Assembly (NCBI RefSeq): GCF_048020265.1
Contig: NZ_CP171843.1
Span: forward strand, 1,054,001-1,118,000
Direction: 5' to 3'
Origin: Limnohabitans_A sp048020265
GTDB taxonomy: Bacteria > Pseudomonadota > Gammaproteobacteria > Burkholderiales > Burkholderiaceae_C
DNA: 64,000 bases
Below the pieces are notes generated by a model. The model was not told where the DNA came from and made no database searches. It worked only from the letters and a program-made list of their open reading frames with translations. Made by a program: the position numbers and the translations under genes. The first letter of the stretch is position 1, and each line of letters begins with the position of its first letter. Below, in pieces: positions 1 to 7,337 of the stretch.

Positions 1-797
1 AAGCCGGGGCGACCTCGGTTCAAGGCGCTGATCAAGGCATTGGGCTCGATCAATTCGGCACGCGAGGTGTTCACAAACAAGGCTGTGGGCTTCATTCGGC
101 CCAGATCCTCGCCTGTGACCAGACCTTGGGTGGCTTCGTTGAAGCGCAAATGCAACGACAACACGTCGGACTCTTCAAAAAAAGCAACGCGGCTGCTGGC
201 TGCCCGAAACCCATGCTGGATGGCCAGCGTGCGGGATTCGTCGCTGCCCCAAACCATGACATCCATGCCAAAGGCCTTGCCGTATCCGGCGACCAGCTGA
301 CCAATCTTGCCGTAACCCCAAATGCCCAATGTTTTGCCGCGCAGCACAGTGCCCAGCCCGAAGTTGGCTGGCATGGAGCCGGCCTTCAGGCCCGATTGTT
401 GCCAGGCCCCATGCTTTAAGTTGCCGATGTACTGGGGTAGCCGGCGGGCTGCGGCCATGATCAAGGCCCAAGTCAGCTCGGCGGGTGCAACCGGCGATCC
501 GACACCCTCGGCCACAGCCACCCCGCGCTCGGTGCAGGCGGCCAGATCGATGTGTCCGCCCAAGCGGCCAGTCTGGACGATCAGCTTCAAGCGGGGCAGT
601 TTTTCAATCACGGCTCGCGTGAGTTGGGTGCGTTCTCGGATCAGCACGATGATGTCCGCGTCTTTCAAACGCACAGACAGCTGCCCGATACCCTTGACGG
701 TGTTGGTGTAGACCTTGGCCGGGAAGTTCTCGAGTTTGACTGCGCAGTCGAGCTTGCGCACTGCATCTTGGTAGTCGTCAAGGATCACAATGTTCAT
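1..797 (-). CDS. D-2-hydroxyacid dehydrogenase family protein (3' part cut by window edge)
   Basis: NAD-dependent oxidoreductase of the D-isomer 2-hydroxyacid dehydrogenase (phosphoglycerate dehydrogenase-like) family, presumably cytoplasmic. Reading from the ATG at 797, the N-terminal substrate domain (MNIVILDDYQDAV...) is followed by the Rossmann motif GIWGYGKIG at about residues 155-163 and by NTSRAELIE, which holds the expected catalytic Arg. The catalytic Glu and His and the C-terminus lie beyond base 1, so the gene is incomplete. SerA, glyoxylate/hydroxypyruvate reductase and phosphonate dehydrogenase share this fold, so the substrate cannot be named. Family assignment is secure; function is not. 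Confidence 0.85.
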   Translation of the reverse strand, partial: MNIVILDDYQDAVRKLDCAVKLENFPAKVYTNTVKGIGQLSVRLKDADIIVLIRERTQLTRAVIEKLPRLKLIVQTGRLGGHIDLAACTERGVAVAEGVGSPVAPAELTWALIMAAARRLPQYIGNLKHGAWQQSGLKAGSMPANFGLGTVLRGKTLGIWGYGKIGQLVAGYGKAFGMDVMVWGSDESRTLAIQHGFRAASSRVAFFEESDVLSLHLRFNEATQGLVTGEDLGRMKPTALFVNTSRAELIEPNALISALNRGRPG

Positions 798-854
798 CCC
801 TCCATTGTGCCTTGACGTGGCGACCCCTTCAGGTCGGCCGGGTGGGGTTGACGA

Positions 855-1199
855 TCAAATGCGGGCTTGTGCCGCTTCCAGTGCAGCCAGACGGTCCAGT
901 TCGGCGCAGACGTCGGCCATGCGGCCCGAAATCACCATGCGACCGGCACCTTTGACCCGTTGATCGCTTTCTGTCACCCGCAAGACGCGCAAGGCCGGTG
1001 CGGCCACGGCCACGGCTTGGAGGCGCTGCGGTTGGGCCACATTCCTTGACGCCAGCGCGCCGCAGGTTGGCTGGCGTGTGGCCCAAACGGGCCGCAAATA
1101 GGCCTTGCTGCGCTGTGGTTTGACCGCAACCGGCGCAGTACGACCGAAACTGGCGAGGCCTTGAAAAAGACCCGAAAAAGCAAGCAGAGCGATTCCCAT
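855..1199 (-). CDS. Small hypothetical protein with N-terminal hydrophobic segment
   Basis: 114 residues. I chose the ATG at 1199 because a GAAAGG ribosome-binding site lies about 8 bases upstream; the frame stays open further upstream but without a better start. Residues 1-20 (MGIALLAFSGLFQGLASFGR) could be a signal or anchor. The middle is basic and low in complexity. The C-terminus is a clear amphipathic helix (GRMADVCAELDRLAALEAA). It sits between lexA (120 bases upstream) and the dehydrogenase, all on the minus strand. I recognise no family. It may be a small lineage-specific membrane or secreted protein. Confidence 0.55.
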   Translation of the reverse strand: MGIALLAFSGLFQGLASFGRTAPVAVKPQRSKAYLRPVWATRQPTCGALASRNVAQPQRLQAVAVAAPALRVLRVTESDQRVKGAGRMVISGRMADVCAELDRLAALEAAQARI

Positions 1200-1319
1200 G
1201 TGAAACCTTTCAAAAGCATGGAGGTTGGACACAGGCAGGATTGCTGAAGGAGCCTGTTGCATCAGGGCTGGCAGAACCATGTCGCCAGCGCCCGCCACCT
1301 GGTGCAACAAGCAAGTGTC

Positions 1320-1991
1320 TTACATCAGAAGGGTGTTGCGGATCAGGCCTACGGCCAAACCTTCAATGTCGAACGGCTCTTCGGGGTTGACCACGATGGT
1401 GGGGTAATCGGGGTTTTCGGGCAAAAGCTCGATGCCGCTGCCTGTTTTACGCAAGCGCTTGACGGTGACTTCCTCGCCCAGGCGGGCCACCACAATTTGA
1501 CCGTTGCGGACTTCCTTGGTGGATTTCACGGCCAGCAGGTCGCCGTCCATGATGCCTGCGTCCCGCATGGACATGCCGCGAACGCGCAGCAAGTAATCGG
1601 GTTGCTCGGCAAATAAGCTGCTTTCGATCTGATAGGTCCGATCCACATGCTCTTGAGCCAAAATGGGCGACCCAGCGGCCACACGCCCGACCAGAGGCAA
1701 ACTCAATTGACCCAAGCCGGGCAGGGTGAGACTGAACAGGTCGGACGGTGCCCGCAAAGCGTTACGGTTGCTGCCCTTGAGGCGAATGCCGCGAGAGGTG
1801 CCGCTCACCAGTTCGATGGCGCCTTTGCGGGCCAGGGCCTTGAGGTGTTCTTCTGCCGCGTTGGCCGACTTGAAGCCCAGCACGCTGGCGATTTCGGCAC
1901 GCGTGGGTGGGGCACCGGTGTTGGCGATGGTGTTCTGGATCAGTTCCAGAATTTCTTGTTGCCGGGCGGTGAGTTTGGGGCTGTCGGTCAT
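1320..1991 (-). CDS. lexA: LexA, SOS-response repressor and self-cleaving protease
   Basis: Master repressor of the SOS response: it binds SOS boxes as a dimer and cleaves itself when stimulated by RecA-ssDNA. At 223 residues it is slightly longer than E. coli LexA (202). The N-terminal winged helix (LTARQQEILELIQ..., recognition region about residues 28-48) is complete. The cleavage site is Ala106-Gly107 (GRVAAGSP), the catalytic Ser is S141 in RGMSM and the general base Lys is K178 in EVTVKRL. The extra length lies in the linker (about residues 73-95). Two SOS boxes just upstream indicate autoregulation. Confidence 0.97.
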   Translation of the reverse strand: MTDSPKLTARQQEILELIQNTIANTGAPPTRAEIASVLGFKSANAAEEHLKALARKGAIELVSGTSRGIRLKGSNRNALRAPSDLFSLTLPGLGQLSLPLVGRVAAGSPILAQEHVDRTYQIESSLFAEQPDYLLRVRGMSMRDAGIMDGDLLAVKSTKEVRNGQIVVARLGEEVTVKRLRKTGSGIELLPENPDYPTIVVNPEEPFDIEGLAVGLIRNTLLM

Positions 1992-2018
1992 GGCGATCTC
2001 CTTGTGAAGATTGGATAA

Positions 2019-2036
2019 ACTGTTTTTTCATCCAGT
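2019..2036. promoter_or_regulatory. SOS box 1 (LexA operator)
   Basis: ACTG-N10-CAGT palindrome with a T-rich centre, matching the proteobacterial LexA box core CTGT-N8-ACAG in length and in its outer bases. It lies 28 bp upstream of the lexA start codon and on the far side of the divergent asparaginase gene. It forms a pair with a second box 19 bp away. Confidence 0.85.
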
Positions 2037-2037
2037 G

Positions 2038-2055
2038 ACTGTATTTTTAACCAGT
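2038..2055. promoter_or_regulatory. SOS box 2 (LexA operator)
   Basis: Second ACTG-N10-CAGT element (centre TATTTTTAAC), 19 bp from the first measured start to start, so both lie on nearly the same helical face (just under two turns). Its right edge is only about 10-16 bp from the candidate GTG starts of the divergent asparaginase gene, so it should also occlude that gene's expression signals. Confidence 0.85.
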
Positions 2056-2065
2056 TTTTAGGGCT

Positions 2066-3034
2066 GTGCAAGTGGTGGACGCAAAAAAAATTCAGAAAAT
2101 CGTGGTTTTGGGCACAGGTGGGACGATTGCCGGTACGGCGACCAGTGCCGGTGACCACACGGGGTACACCGCCGGGCAATTAGGGGTTCAACATCTGCTG
2201 GCCGCGGTGCCAGGGCTGGAAGAGGCATTGCAAGGTGATGCTTTGGTGTGCGAACAAGTGGCCCAACTTGACAGCAAGGACATGGACCATGCTACCTGGC
2301 AAGCGCTGGCGCAGCGCTGTTCTCACTGGCTCGCGCAGACTGATGTGGTCGGCATCGTCATCACCCACGGCACCGACACGCTGGAAGAAACAGCCTGGTT
2401 TTTGCAACAAGTGATGGCCACCTTCAAGCCCGTGGTGCTGACCTGTGCGATGCGCCCGGCCACCGCCTTGACGCCCGATGGCCCGCAAAACCTGCTGGAC
2501 GCCATGGCTGCGGTGCGCGACCCGATGGCTCGGGGCGTGTTGGCCGTTTGCGCAGGTCGCATCCACAGCGCCCGTGACGTGCAAAAAGTCCATCCTTACC
2601 GCTTGGACGCTTTCAGCTCGGGTGAGGCAGGACCGCGCGGCTGGGTGGAGCAAGGCGTTGTGCGTTGGACAGACCCGGGCGCTTGGCCGGTAGCGCATGT
2701 TCATGCCCAGCTGGCGCTTGGGCAGCCTGCCGCCGATTGGCCTTGGGTCGAGGTCGTGCCCAGCCATGCCGGTGCCGACGCCAGACAAGTGGATGCCTTG
2801 GTGGCTGCAGGTGTGAAGGGGCTGGTGGTGGCGGGCACAGGCAACGCCACAGTGCACCAGGCCCTGTGGGTGGCGCTCGCCCGAGCGCAGGACCAAGGTG
2901 TGGCCGTGCGCGTAGCCACCCGCTGCGCCGAAGGCCAGATTGTGGGGCAACCCGCTTTGCAGACAGCCCCACGAGGCCTCAATGCCTACAAGGCGCGGGT
3001 GAACTTGATGCTGGATTTGATGGGCCAGGTCTGA
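2066..3034 (+). CDS. Asparaginase (cytoplasmic, type I-like)
   Basis: Hydrolyses asparagine to aspartate and ammonia. The N-terminal motif GTGGTIAGT carries the nucleophile Thr (T20 from this start), and the second active-site segment THGTDTLEET has the Thr-Asp pair. The length (about 320 residues) is normal. There is no signal peptide, so a cytosolic enzyme is likely. The start is a GTG: 2066 gives the longest product, but an AGGG at 2060-2063 is better spaced for the in-frame GTG at 2072. It is divergent from lexA and shares the SOS-box region. A bidirectional hairpin lies after the stop. Confidence 0.9.
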   Translation: MQVVDAKKIQKIVVLGTGGTIAGTATSAGDHTGYTAGQLGVQHLLAAVPGLEEALQGDALVCEQVAQLDSKDMDHATWQALAQRCSHWLAQTDVVGIVITHGTDTLEETAWFLQQVMATFKPVVLTCAMRPATALTPDGPQNLLDAMAAVRDPMARGVLAVCAGRIHSARDVQKVHPYRLDAFSSGEAGPRGWVEQGVVRWTDPGAWPVAHVHAQLALGQPAADWPWVEVVPSHAGADARQVDALVAAGVKGLVVAGTGNATVHQALWVALARAQDQGVAVRVATRCAEGQIVGQPALQTAPRGLNAYKARVNLMLDLMGQV

Positions 3035-3050
3035 GATCTGGCCCTGAAAA

Positions 3051-3079
3051 CACAAAGCCCCGCAGAGCGGGGCTTTGTG
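3051..3079. terminator. Bidirectional hairpin terminator between asparaginase and adk
   Basis: Perfect 13-bp stem with a 3-base loop: arm CACAAAGCCCCGC, loop AGA, arm GCGGGGCTTTGTG. It lies between convergent genes. There is no long T run, but the arm ends give CTTTGTG. The same arm sequence recurs after sodB. Confidence 0.8.
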
Positions 3080-3099
3080 GGGGTGGCTGAGCTGAAGAA

Positions 3100-3756
3100 T
3101 CAGCTCGCCAGCGCCTCGAACGCACGGGCGGTGATGTCTTCCACGCTGCCCGTGCCTTGAATAGCACGGTATTTGGGGGCGGCGGCGGGGTCTTGTTTGG
3201 CCCAGCCAGAGTAGTAGTCCACCAGTGGACGAGTCTGGGCGCTGTAAACATCCAGACGCTTCTTCACGGTTTCTTCCTGGTCGTCGGCACGTTGCACCAA
3301 GGGCTCGCCAGTCAGGTCGTCCACACCAGCCACCTTGGGCGGGTTAAATTTGACATGGTAGGTGCGGCCAGAAGCGGGGTGGGAGCGGCGGCCGCTCATG
3401 CGTTCGATGATGGCATCAAAGGGCACGTCGATTTCGAGTACGTAGTCGAGTTTGACGCCCGCAGCCTTCATGGCATCGGCTTGGGGGATGGTGCGGGGGA
3501 AGCCGTCAAACAGGAAGCCATTGGCGCAGTCTGCCTGGGCGATGCGTTCCTTGACCAGGTTGATGATCAGGTCGTCGCTGACCAGACCACCGGACTCCAT
3601 GACGGCTTTGGCTTGCAGGCCCAGAGGGGTGCCGGCCTTGACGGCAGCGCGCAGCATGTCGCCTGTGGAGATTTGGGGGATGTTGTATTTCTGGCAGATG
3701 AAAGTGGCTTGCGTGCCTTTGCCGGCGCCGGGTGCGCCCAACAGAATCAGTCTCAT
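3100..3756 (-). CDS. adk: Adenylate kinase
   Basis: Catalyses ATP + AMP to 2 ADP, balancing cytosolic adenylates. 218 residues, long-LID type. The P-loop GAPGAGKGTQ is at residues 7-16, the AMP-binding segment is STGDMLRAAV, and DGFPRTIPQA is the conserved family signature. The LID (about residues 122-160) has no Cys tetrad, so it is not a zinc form. It is the last gene of a minus-strand series exbB-exbD-lpxK-Trm112-kdsB-adk, with 123 bases separating it from kdsB, which leaves room for its own promoter. Confidence 0.97.
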   Translation of the reverse strand: MRLILLGAPGAGKGTQATFICQKYNIPQISTGDMLRAAVKAGTPLGLQAKAVMESGGLVSDDLIINLVKERIAQADCANGFLFDGFPRTIPQADAMKAAGVKLDYVLEIDVPFDAIIERMSGRRSHPASGRTYHVKFNPPKVAGVDDLTGEPLVQRADDQEETVKKRLDVYSAQTRPLVDYYSGWAKQDPAAAPKYRAIQGTGSVEDITARAFEALAS

Positions 3757-3879
3757 GGGAAGGTCCTTATCGTTTGAAATTGTTTCGGCGAGTCGGGCTC
3801 CATGACCGCTGCCGGATTGTTTTTGAGAATATCACGCCAGCCTCAAGCCTGGCTTACGACGCCCACCCTGGTTTTTCAT

Positions 3880-4662
3880 TCAGCCGATCAGGCTGCGCAC
3901 ACGCGCCAGGTCTTGTGGCGTGTCGACACCGGGGCCGGGGGCCTCGGGCGTCACATGCACGGCGATCCGGTGGCCATGCCACAGGGCGCGCAGCTGCTCC
4001 AGTGACTCCATGGTTTCAATCGGGGCGGGCGGCAAGGTGGGAAACAGCGCCAGAAAACCGGCCCGGTAAGCGTAAATGCCGATGTGGCGCAGCGGCGCTA
4101 GGCTGGGCAAGGCCTTGAAGCCCGAGTCCGCCTGGCCCTCGCGCCACCAGGGAATGGGGGCCCGGCTGAAATAGAGCGCCATCTGGCGGGCATCCATGAC
4201 CACTTTGACCACATTGGGGTTGGTGAATTCTTCGACCGAGCCGATCGCGTGGGCGGCCGTGCTCATGCTGGCATCGGGCCGCTCGCTCAGCACGCGGGCC
4301 ACCTCGTTGATGAGCGCGGGGGGCATCAGGGGTTCGTCACCCTGCACATTGACCACCACCGCGTCATCGGGCAGGCTCAGCAGCTGGCAGGCTTCGGCCA
4401 ACCGGTCGCTGCCGCTCAGGTGGTCTTGACGGGTCAACAGGGCCTGCACGCCGTGGGCCACGCAGGCGGCCACGATCCGTTCGTCGTCTGCGGCCACCAC
4501 CACTTGGCAGGCCTCAGACTGCAGGGCCCGTTGCGCGACGCGCACCACCATGGGCAATCCGCCGATATCGGCCAAGGGTTTGTCGGGCAGGCGGCTGGAC
4601 GCCATGCGGGCAGGAATCACCACGGTGAAGCCGCGTGGCGCTGGGGCATCTGTCATGGTCAA
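3880..4662 (-). CDS. kdsB: 3-deoxy-manno-octulosonate cytidylyltransferase (CMP-Kdo synthetase)
   Basis: Activates Kdo with CTP to CMP-Kdo for the lipopolysaccharide inner core. 260 residues, the usual size. The N-terminal nucleotide-binding motif is VVIPARMASSRLPDKPL, followed by the conserved segments SGSDRLAEA and VNVQGDEPLM; EEFTNPNVVKVV and FSRAPIPW are also typical. Only 3 bases separate it from the upstream Trm112-like gene, so the two are cotranscribed. Linkage to lpxK fits a lipid A/core biosynthesis operon. Confidence 0.96.
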   Translation of the reverse strand: MTMTDAPAPRGFTVVIPARMASSRLPDKPLADIGGLPMVVRVAQRALQSEACQVVVAADDERIVAACVAHGVQALLTRQDHLSGSDRLAEACQLLSLPDDAVVVNVQGDEPLMPPALINEVARVLSERPDASMSTAAHAIGSVEEFTNPNVVKVVMDARQMALYFSRAPIPWWREGQADSGFKALPSLAPLRHIGIYAYRAGFLALFPTLPPAPIETMESLEQLRALWHGHRIAVHVTPEAPGPGVDTPQDLARVRSLIG

Positions 4663-4665
4663 TTG

Positions 4666-4872
4666 TCAGAGCGCCGGACGCAGTGCGGCCAGTCGGTCAA
4701 TTTCTTCGTCACTCAGGGGGCGGGCTTCGTTTTCCAGCAGGATCGGGATGCCCTTGCGCACCGGATAGGCCAAGCGGGCGCTGCGCGAGAGCAGTTCCTG
4801 GCGTTCGCGGTCGAAGTTGAGCGGGCCTTTGGTGACCGGGCAAACCAGCAGTTCAAGCAATTTGGTGTCCAT
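4666..4872 (-). CDS. Trm112 family small protein (YcaR-like)
   Basis: 68 residues starting MDTKLLELLVCPVTKGPL. This is the Trm112/YcaR fold, which in bacteria usually sits between lpxK and kdsB, as here. The start at 4872 is chosen over longer frames because the family begins with this segment. Only one Cys (in VCPVTKG) remains of the CPxC knuckle; the second pair has been lost, so zinc binding is doubtful. A role in stabilising methyltransferases is known for eukaryotic Trm112; the bacterial role is unclear. Confidence 0.85.
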   Translation of the reverse strand: MDTKLLELLVCPVTKGPLNFDRERQELLSRSARLAYPVRKGIPILLENEARPLSDEEIDRLAALRPAL

Positions 4873-4924
4873 GCCGCCAATGATAACGGGCCCATGGTCC
4901 GCTGTGGGGCGGTACAGGTGGGCG

Positions 4925-5938
4925 TCAGTGCTGCAAAAGCGCGTCCAGGCGCGCATCCAGGGCCACCCAAAAATCATTTTCGGGCATGACTACCAAGGGC
5001 ACGGCCAGCGCACCGGGTTCATGGGGCCAGAGTTTGGCCGCGTCCTTCTCGGTGCACAGCCAGGTGCGGTCGGGTTGGGCTTGCCAGTCTTGGTAGTCGT
5101 GGTGGTCGGGCAGAGCGGTGGTGGTGGTGAGGCTCAGGCCCGATTGGCGCAACATCTGAAAAAATGCTTCAGGCCGTGCCAGCCCGGCTACTGCATGCAA
5201 GGGGCGCTTGCACAGTTCGCTCAGCGCAACGCGCTGGCCCGTCGCGGTGATGGCGTGGTCTGCCAGCTGGCGTGTGGCTTGGTATTGCGTGGGCTGGTCC
5301 TTATCTGACGTAGACGCCGAACGGGTCGGCCCCGTGTGCAGCACCCAATCGACCCGGCGCGGCCAGGCCTCGCGCAGGGGCCCTGCCGGCAGCAACCAGC
5401 CGTTGCCCGTGCCGCGTTCGTCCATCACGCATATTTCGAGGTCGCGGGCCAAAGCCAGGTGCTGCAAGCCATCGTCGCAAATCAGCACTCGCACCGCCGG
5501 GTGCGCTTGCAACAAGTCCAGTGCCGCATCGGCCCTGGCCCGCGCCACCCAAACGGGCACGCCCGTGGCTTGGTGGATCAGCAAGGGTTCGTCCCCCACG
5601 TCCAGTGGGTGGCTGTCGTGCGTCACGGCCCGCGCGTCATGCGTTCGGCGTCCATGCCCGCGTGAGATCACCCCGACCTGCAATCCCCTGGAGCGCAAGT
5701 GCTTGGCCAAGGCGATGGTCACAGGCGTTTTGCCTGCACCGCCCGCCACCACATTGCCCACCACGATGACCAGAGCGGGTACGCGCCAGGTTTTGAACAG
5801 GCCCCAGGCGTAGGCCATGCGGCGCAGCGTCATGAGTGCGCCATAAATAGCCGCCAGCGGGCGCAAAGCCCAGGCGAGTGGACCTCGCCGCAACCAGATG
5901 CGCGGCAAAAGCTGGTGGAGGTAGGCGGACAGGCCCAT
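4925..5938 (-). CDS. lpxK: Tetraacyldisaccharide 4'-kinase
   Basis: Phosphorylates the 4' position of the lipid A disaccharide at the inner face of the cytoplasmic membrane. 337 residues. A hydrophobic amphipathic segment at about residues 20-38 would associate with the membrane. The Walker A variant VAGGAGKTP is at residues 64-72, followed by SRGHGR and CDDGLQH, both family signatures. The gene starts just 5 bases after exbD ends and runs into the Trm112-like gene, consistent with one operon. Confidence 0.95.
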   Translation of the reverse strand: MGLSAYLHQLLPRIWLRRGPLAWALRPLAAIYGALMTLRRMAYAWGLFKTWRVPALVIVVGNVVAGGAGKTPVTIALAKHLRSRGLQVGVISRGHGRRTHDARAVTHDSHPLDVGDEPLLIHQATGVPVWVARARADAALDLLQAHPAVRVLICDDGLQHLALARDLEICVMDERGTGNGWLLPAGPLREAWPRRVDWVLHTGPTRSASTSDKDQPTQYQATRQLADHAITATGQRVALSELCKRPLHAVAGLARPEAFFQMLRQSGLSLTTTTALPDHHDYQDWQAQPDRTWLCTEKDAAKLWPHEPGALAVPLVVMPENDFWVALDARLDALLQH

Positions 5939-5943
5939 GCCGA

Positions 5944-6366
5944 TCAGGAGCCCGGCACTTCGGCCGACTGGGTGGCAAAAGTGATTTTGGACAAACCGCT
6001 GCGGCGTGCCGCCTCCATGGCATGGATGACGCTTTGGTGCGAGGCAGCAGCGTCGGCGCTGATCACCAGCATCGCGTCTTTGTCGGCCAGCGGGGTCAAC
6101 ACCGCCACCAAAGCGCCCACCGAGCTGGCACCTACGGGCGACTTGTTGATGGCGTACTGTCCTTGCGAGGTGATGGTCAGCACAATCTGGCGAGGCCGCT
6201 GGCTGGATGCGCTGGCATCGGCCACGGGCAGGTTCAGCTGGATCTCTGTCAACCGCGACCAGGTGGTGGTGAGCATCAAAAAGATCAGCACCACCAAGAG
6301 CACGTCAATGAACGGGATCAGGTTGATCTCGGGCTCGGGGGCGGTGCGAGGGGTCTTGAAATTCAC
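5944..6366 (-). CDS. exbD: ExbD/TolR family biopolymer transport protein
   Basis: 140 residues. Single transmembrane helix at about residues 17-37 (NLIPFIDVLLVVLIFLMLTT) carrying the conserved Asp (FID) that conducts protons with the ExbB/TolQ partner; the remainder is a periplasmic domain. Nine bases downstream of exbB. In Burkholderiales this pair sits upstream of lpxK. Whether it energises TonB, Tol or another system cannot be told from sequence, since neither tonB nor tolA is nearby. Confidence 0.92.
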   Translation of the reverse strand: MNFKTPRTAPEPEINLIPFIDVLLVVLIFLMLTTTWSRLTEIQLNLPVADASASSQRPRQIVLTITSQGQYAINKSPVGASSVGALVAVLTPLADKDAMLVISADAAASHQSVIHAMEAARRSGLSKITFATQSAEVPGS

Positions 6367-6375
6367 AGCCAGCCT

Positions 6376-6993
6376 TCAGGTGCGCACACGGCCCAGGTGC
6401 CGGGCAAACTGCTCGGCGGTCACTTCCATGGCCAGCACATGGCTGTCCACCACCGCGCGAAAGTAGCGCCAGAACATCAGCGCCGGAATGGCCACGATCA
6501 AGCCAAAAGCGGTGTTGTAAAGCGCCACCGAAATGCCGTGGGCCAACAAGGCGGGCTGGTTGTTGGCCGCGGTGTGCGCGCCAAAAATCTCGATCATGCC
6601 GACCACGGTGCCCAGCAAGCCCAGCAGAGGGGCCGCCGAGGCGATGGTGGCCAGCGCAGGCAGGTAGCGCTCTAGCCCTTGGGCAGCCAGACGGCCCGCA
6701 GTTTGCATCTGGGCCTGGATGTCTTCGCTGGTCGCTTGCGGGTTGGCTTTCAGGCATCGCAGTCCGCTGGCCAGCACCGGCCCCATGGCCCCGGCTTTGT
6801 CCAGGGCCTGGATCATTTCGGGCAGGGGCACACCGCGTTGCGAGGCCTCGATGGTTTGCGTCAGGATGTTGGGGGGCATGACCTTGGCAGCTTGCAACTG
6901 CAAGCAGCGCTCCAGGATCAATGCCAAGGCCACAATGGAGCACAAAATCAGGGGCCAGATGGGCCAACCGGCGGCTTGTATGATGGACAGCAA
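6376..6993 (-). CDS. exbB: MotA/TolQ/ExbB family proton channel protein
   Basis: 205 residues with the three-helix topology of ExbB: TM1 at about 8-30 (AAGWPIWPLILCSIVALALI), and TM2 and TM3 in the C-terminal half (APLLGLLGTVVGMIEIF and GISVALYNTAFGLIVAIPALMF). The conserved Thr/Gly of the proton path (GLLGTVVG) is present. First gene of the exbB-exbD-lpxK-Trm112-kdsB run; its promoter should lie in the A+T-rich spacer toward xseA. Confidence 0.93.
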   Translation of the reverse strand: MLSIIQAAGWPIWPLILCSIVALALILERCLQLQAAKVMPPNILTQTIEASQRGVPLPEMIQALDKAGAMGPVLASGLRCLKANPQATSEDIQAQMQTAGRLAAQGLERYLPALATIASAAPLLGLLGTVVGMIEIFGAHTAANNQPALLAHGISVALYNTAFGLIVAIPALMFWRYFRAVVDSHVLAMEVTAEQFARHLGRVRT

Positions 6994-7337
6994 GAAAAAC
7001 CCTTCCCGTTGATGGCGTCGTGAACGGGCTGATTATCTGCCAATGCCCGCGCCCCCTTGTAAACAGGGGCCGGATGTTGGGATTTCTGTGGATAACTTTG
7101 TGAAGAACTTGGCCTGTCGCGCTGTTCAGCATACTCAGGTATATATTAATTTTCAAAAATTCGTCCGGCTATTTTTAAAATACTCAACAAAATCAATGGC
7201 TTACGATGGCCTTACTGTTGTACTTGCACCGAACGCGTCAAAAACTGCATCGGGCTTGGCTTGTGGAGTACTTGGGCTGAACAGATCAGGGTTTGCCGCC
7301 TGAAATGCCCGTGAAACGCTGATAAAACCTCAATCCC
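6994..7337. other. Divergent spacer between exbB and xseA
   Basis: 344 bases with no credible gene. The middle (about 7130-7200) is strongly A+T-rich and should hold the divergent promoters. A perfect 9-base DnaA box is at 7087-7095. I found no stable hairpin and no convincing Fur-type repeat. Confidence 0.6.
7087..7095 (-). promoter_or_regulatory. Single consensus DnaA box
   Basis: TGTGGATAA on the plus strand, i.e. TTATCCACA on the minus strand, an exact match to the high-affinity DnaA consensus. It lies upstream of exbB. A 9-mer is expected roughly once in a window of this size by chance, so function is uncertain. Confidence 0.35.
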
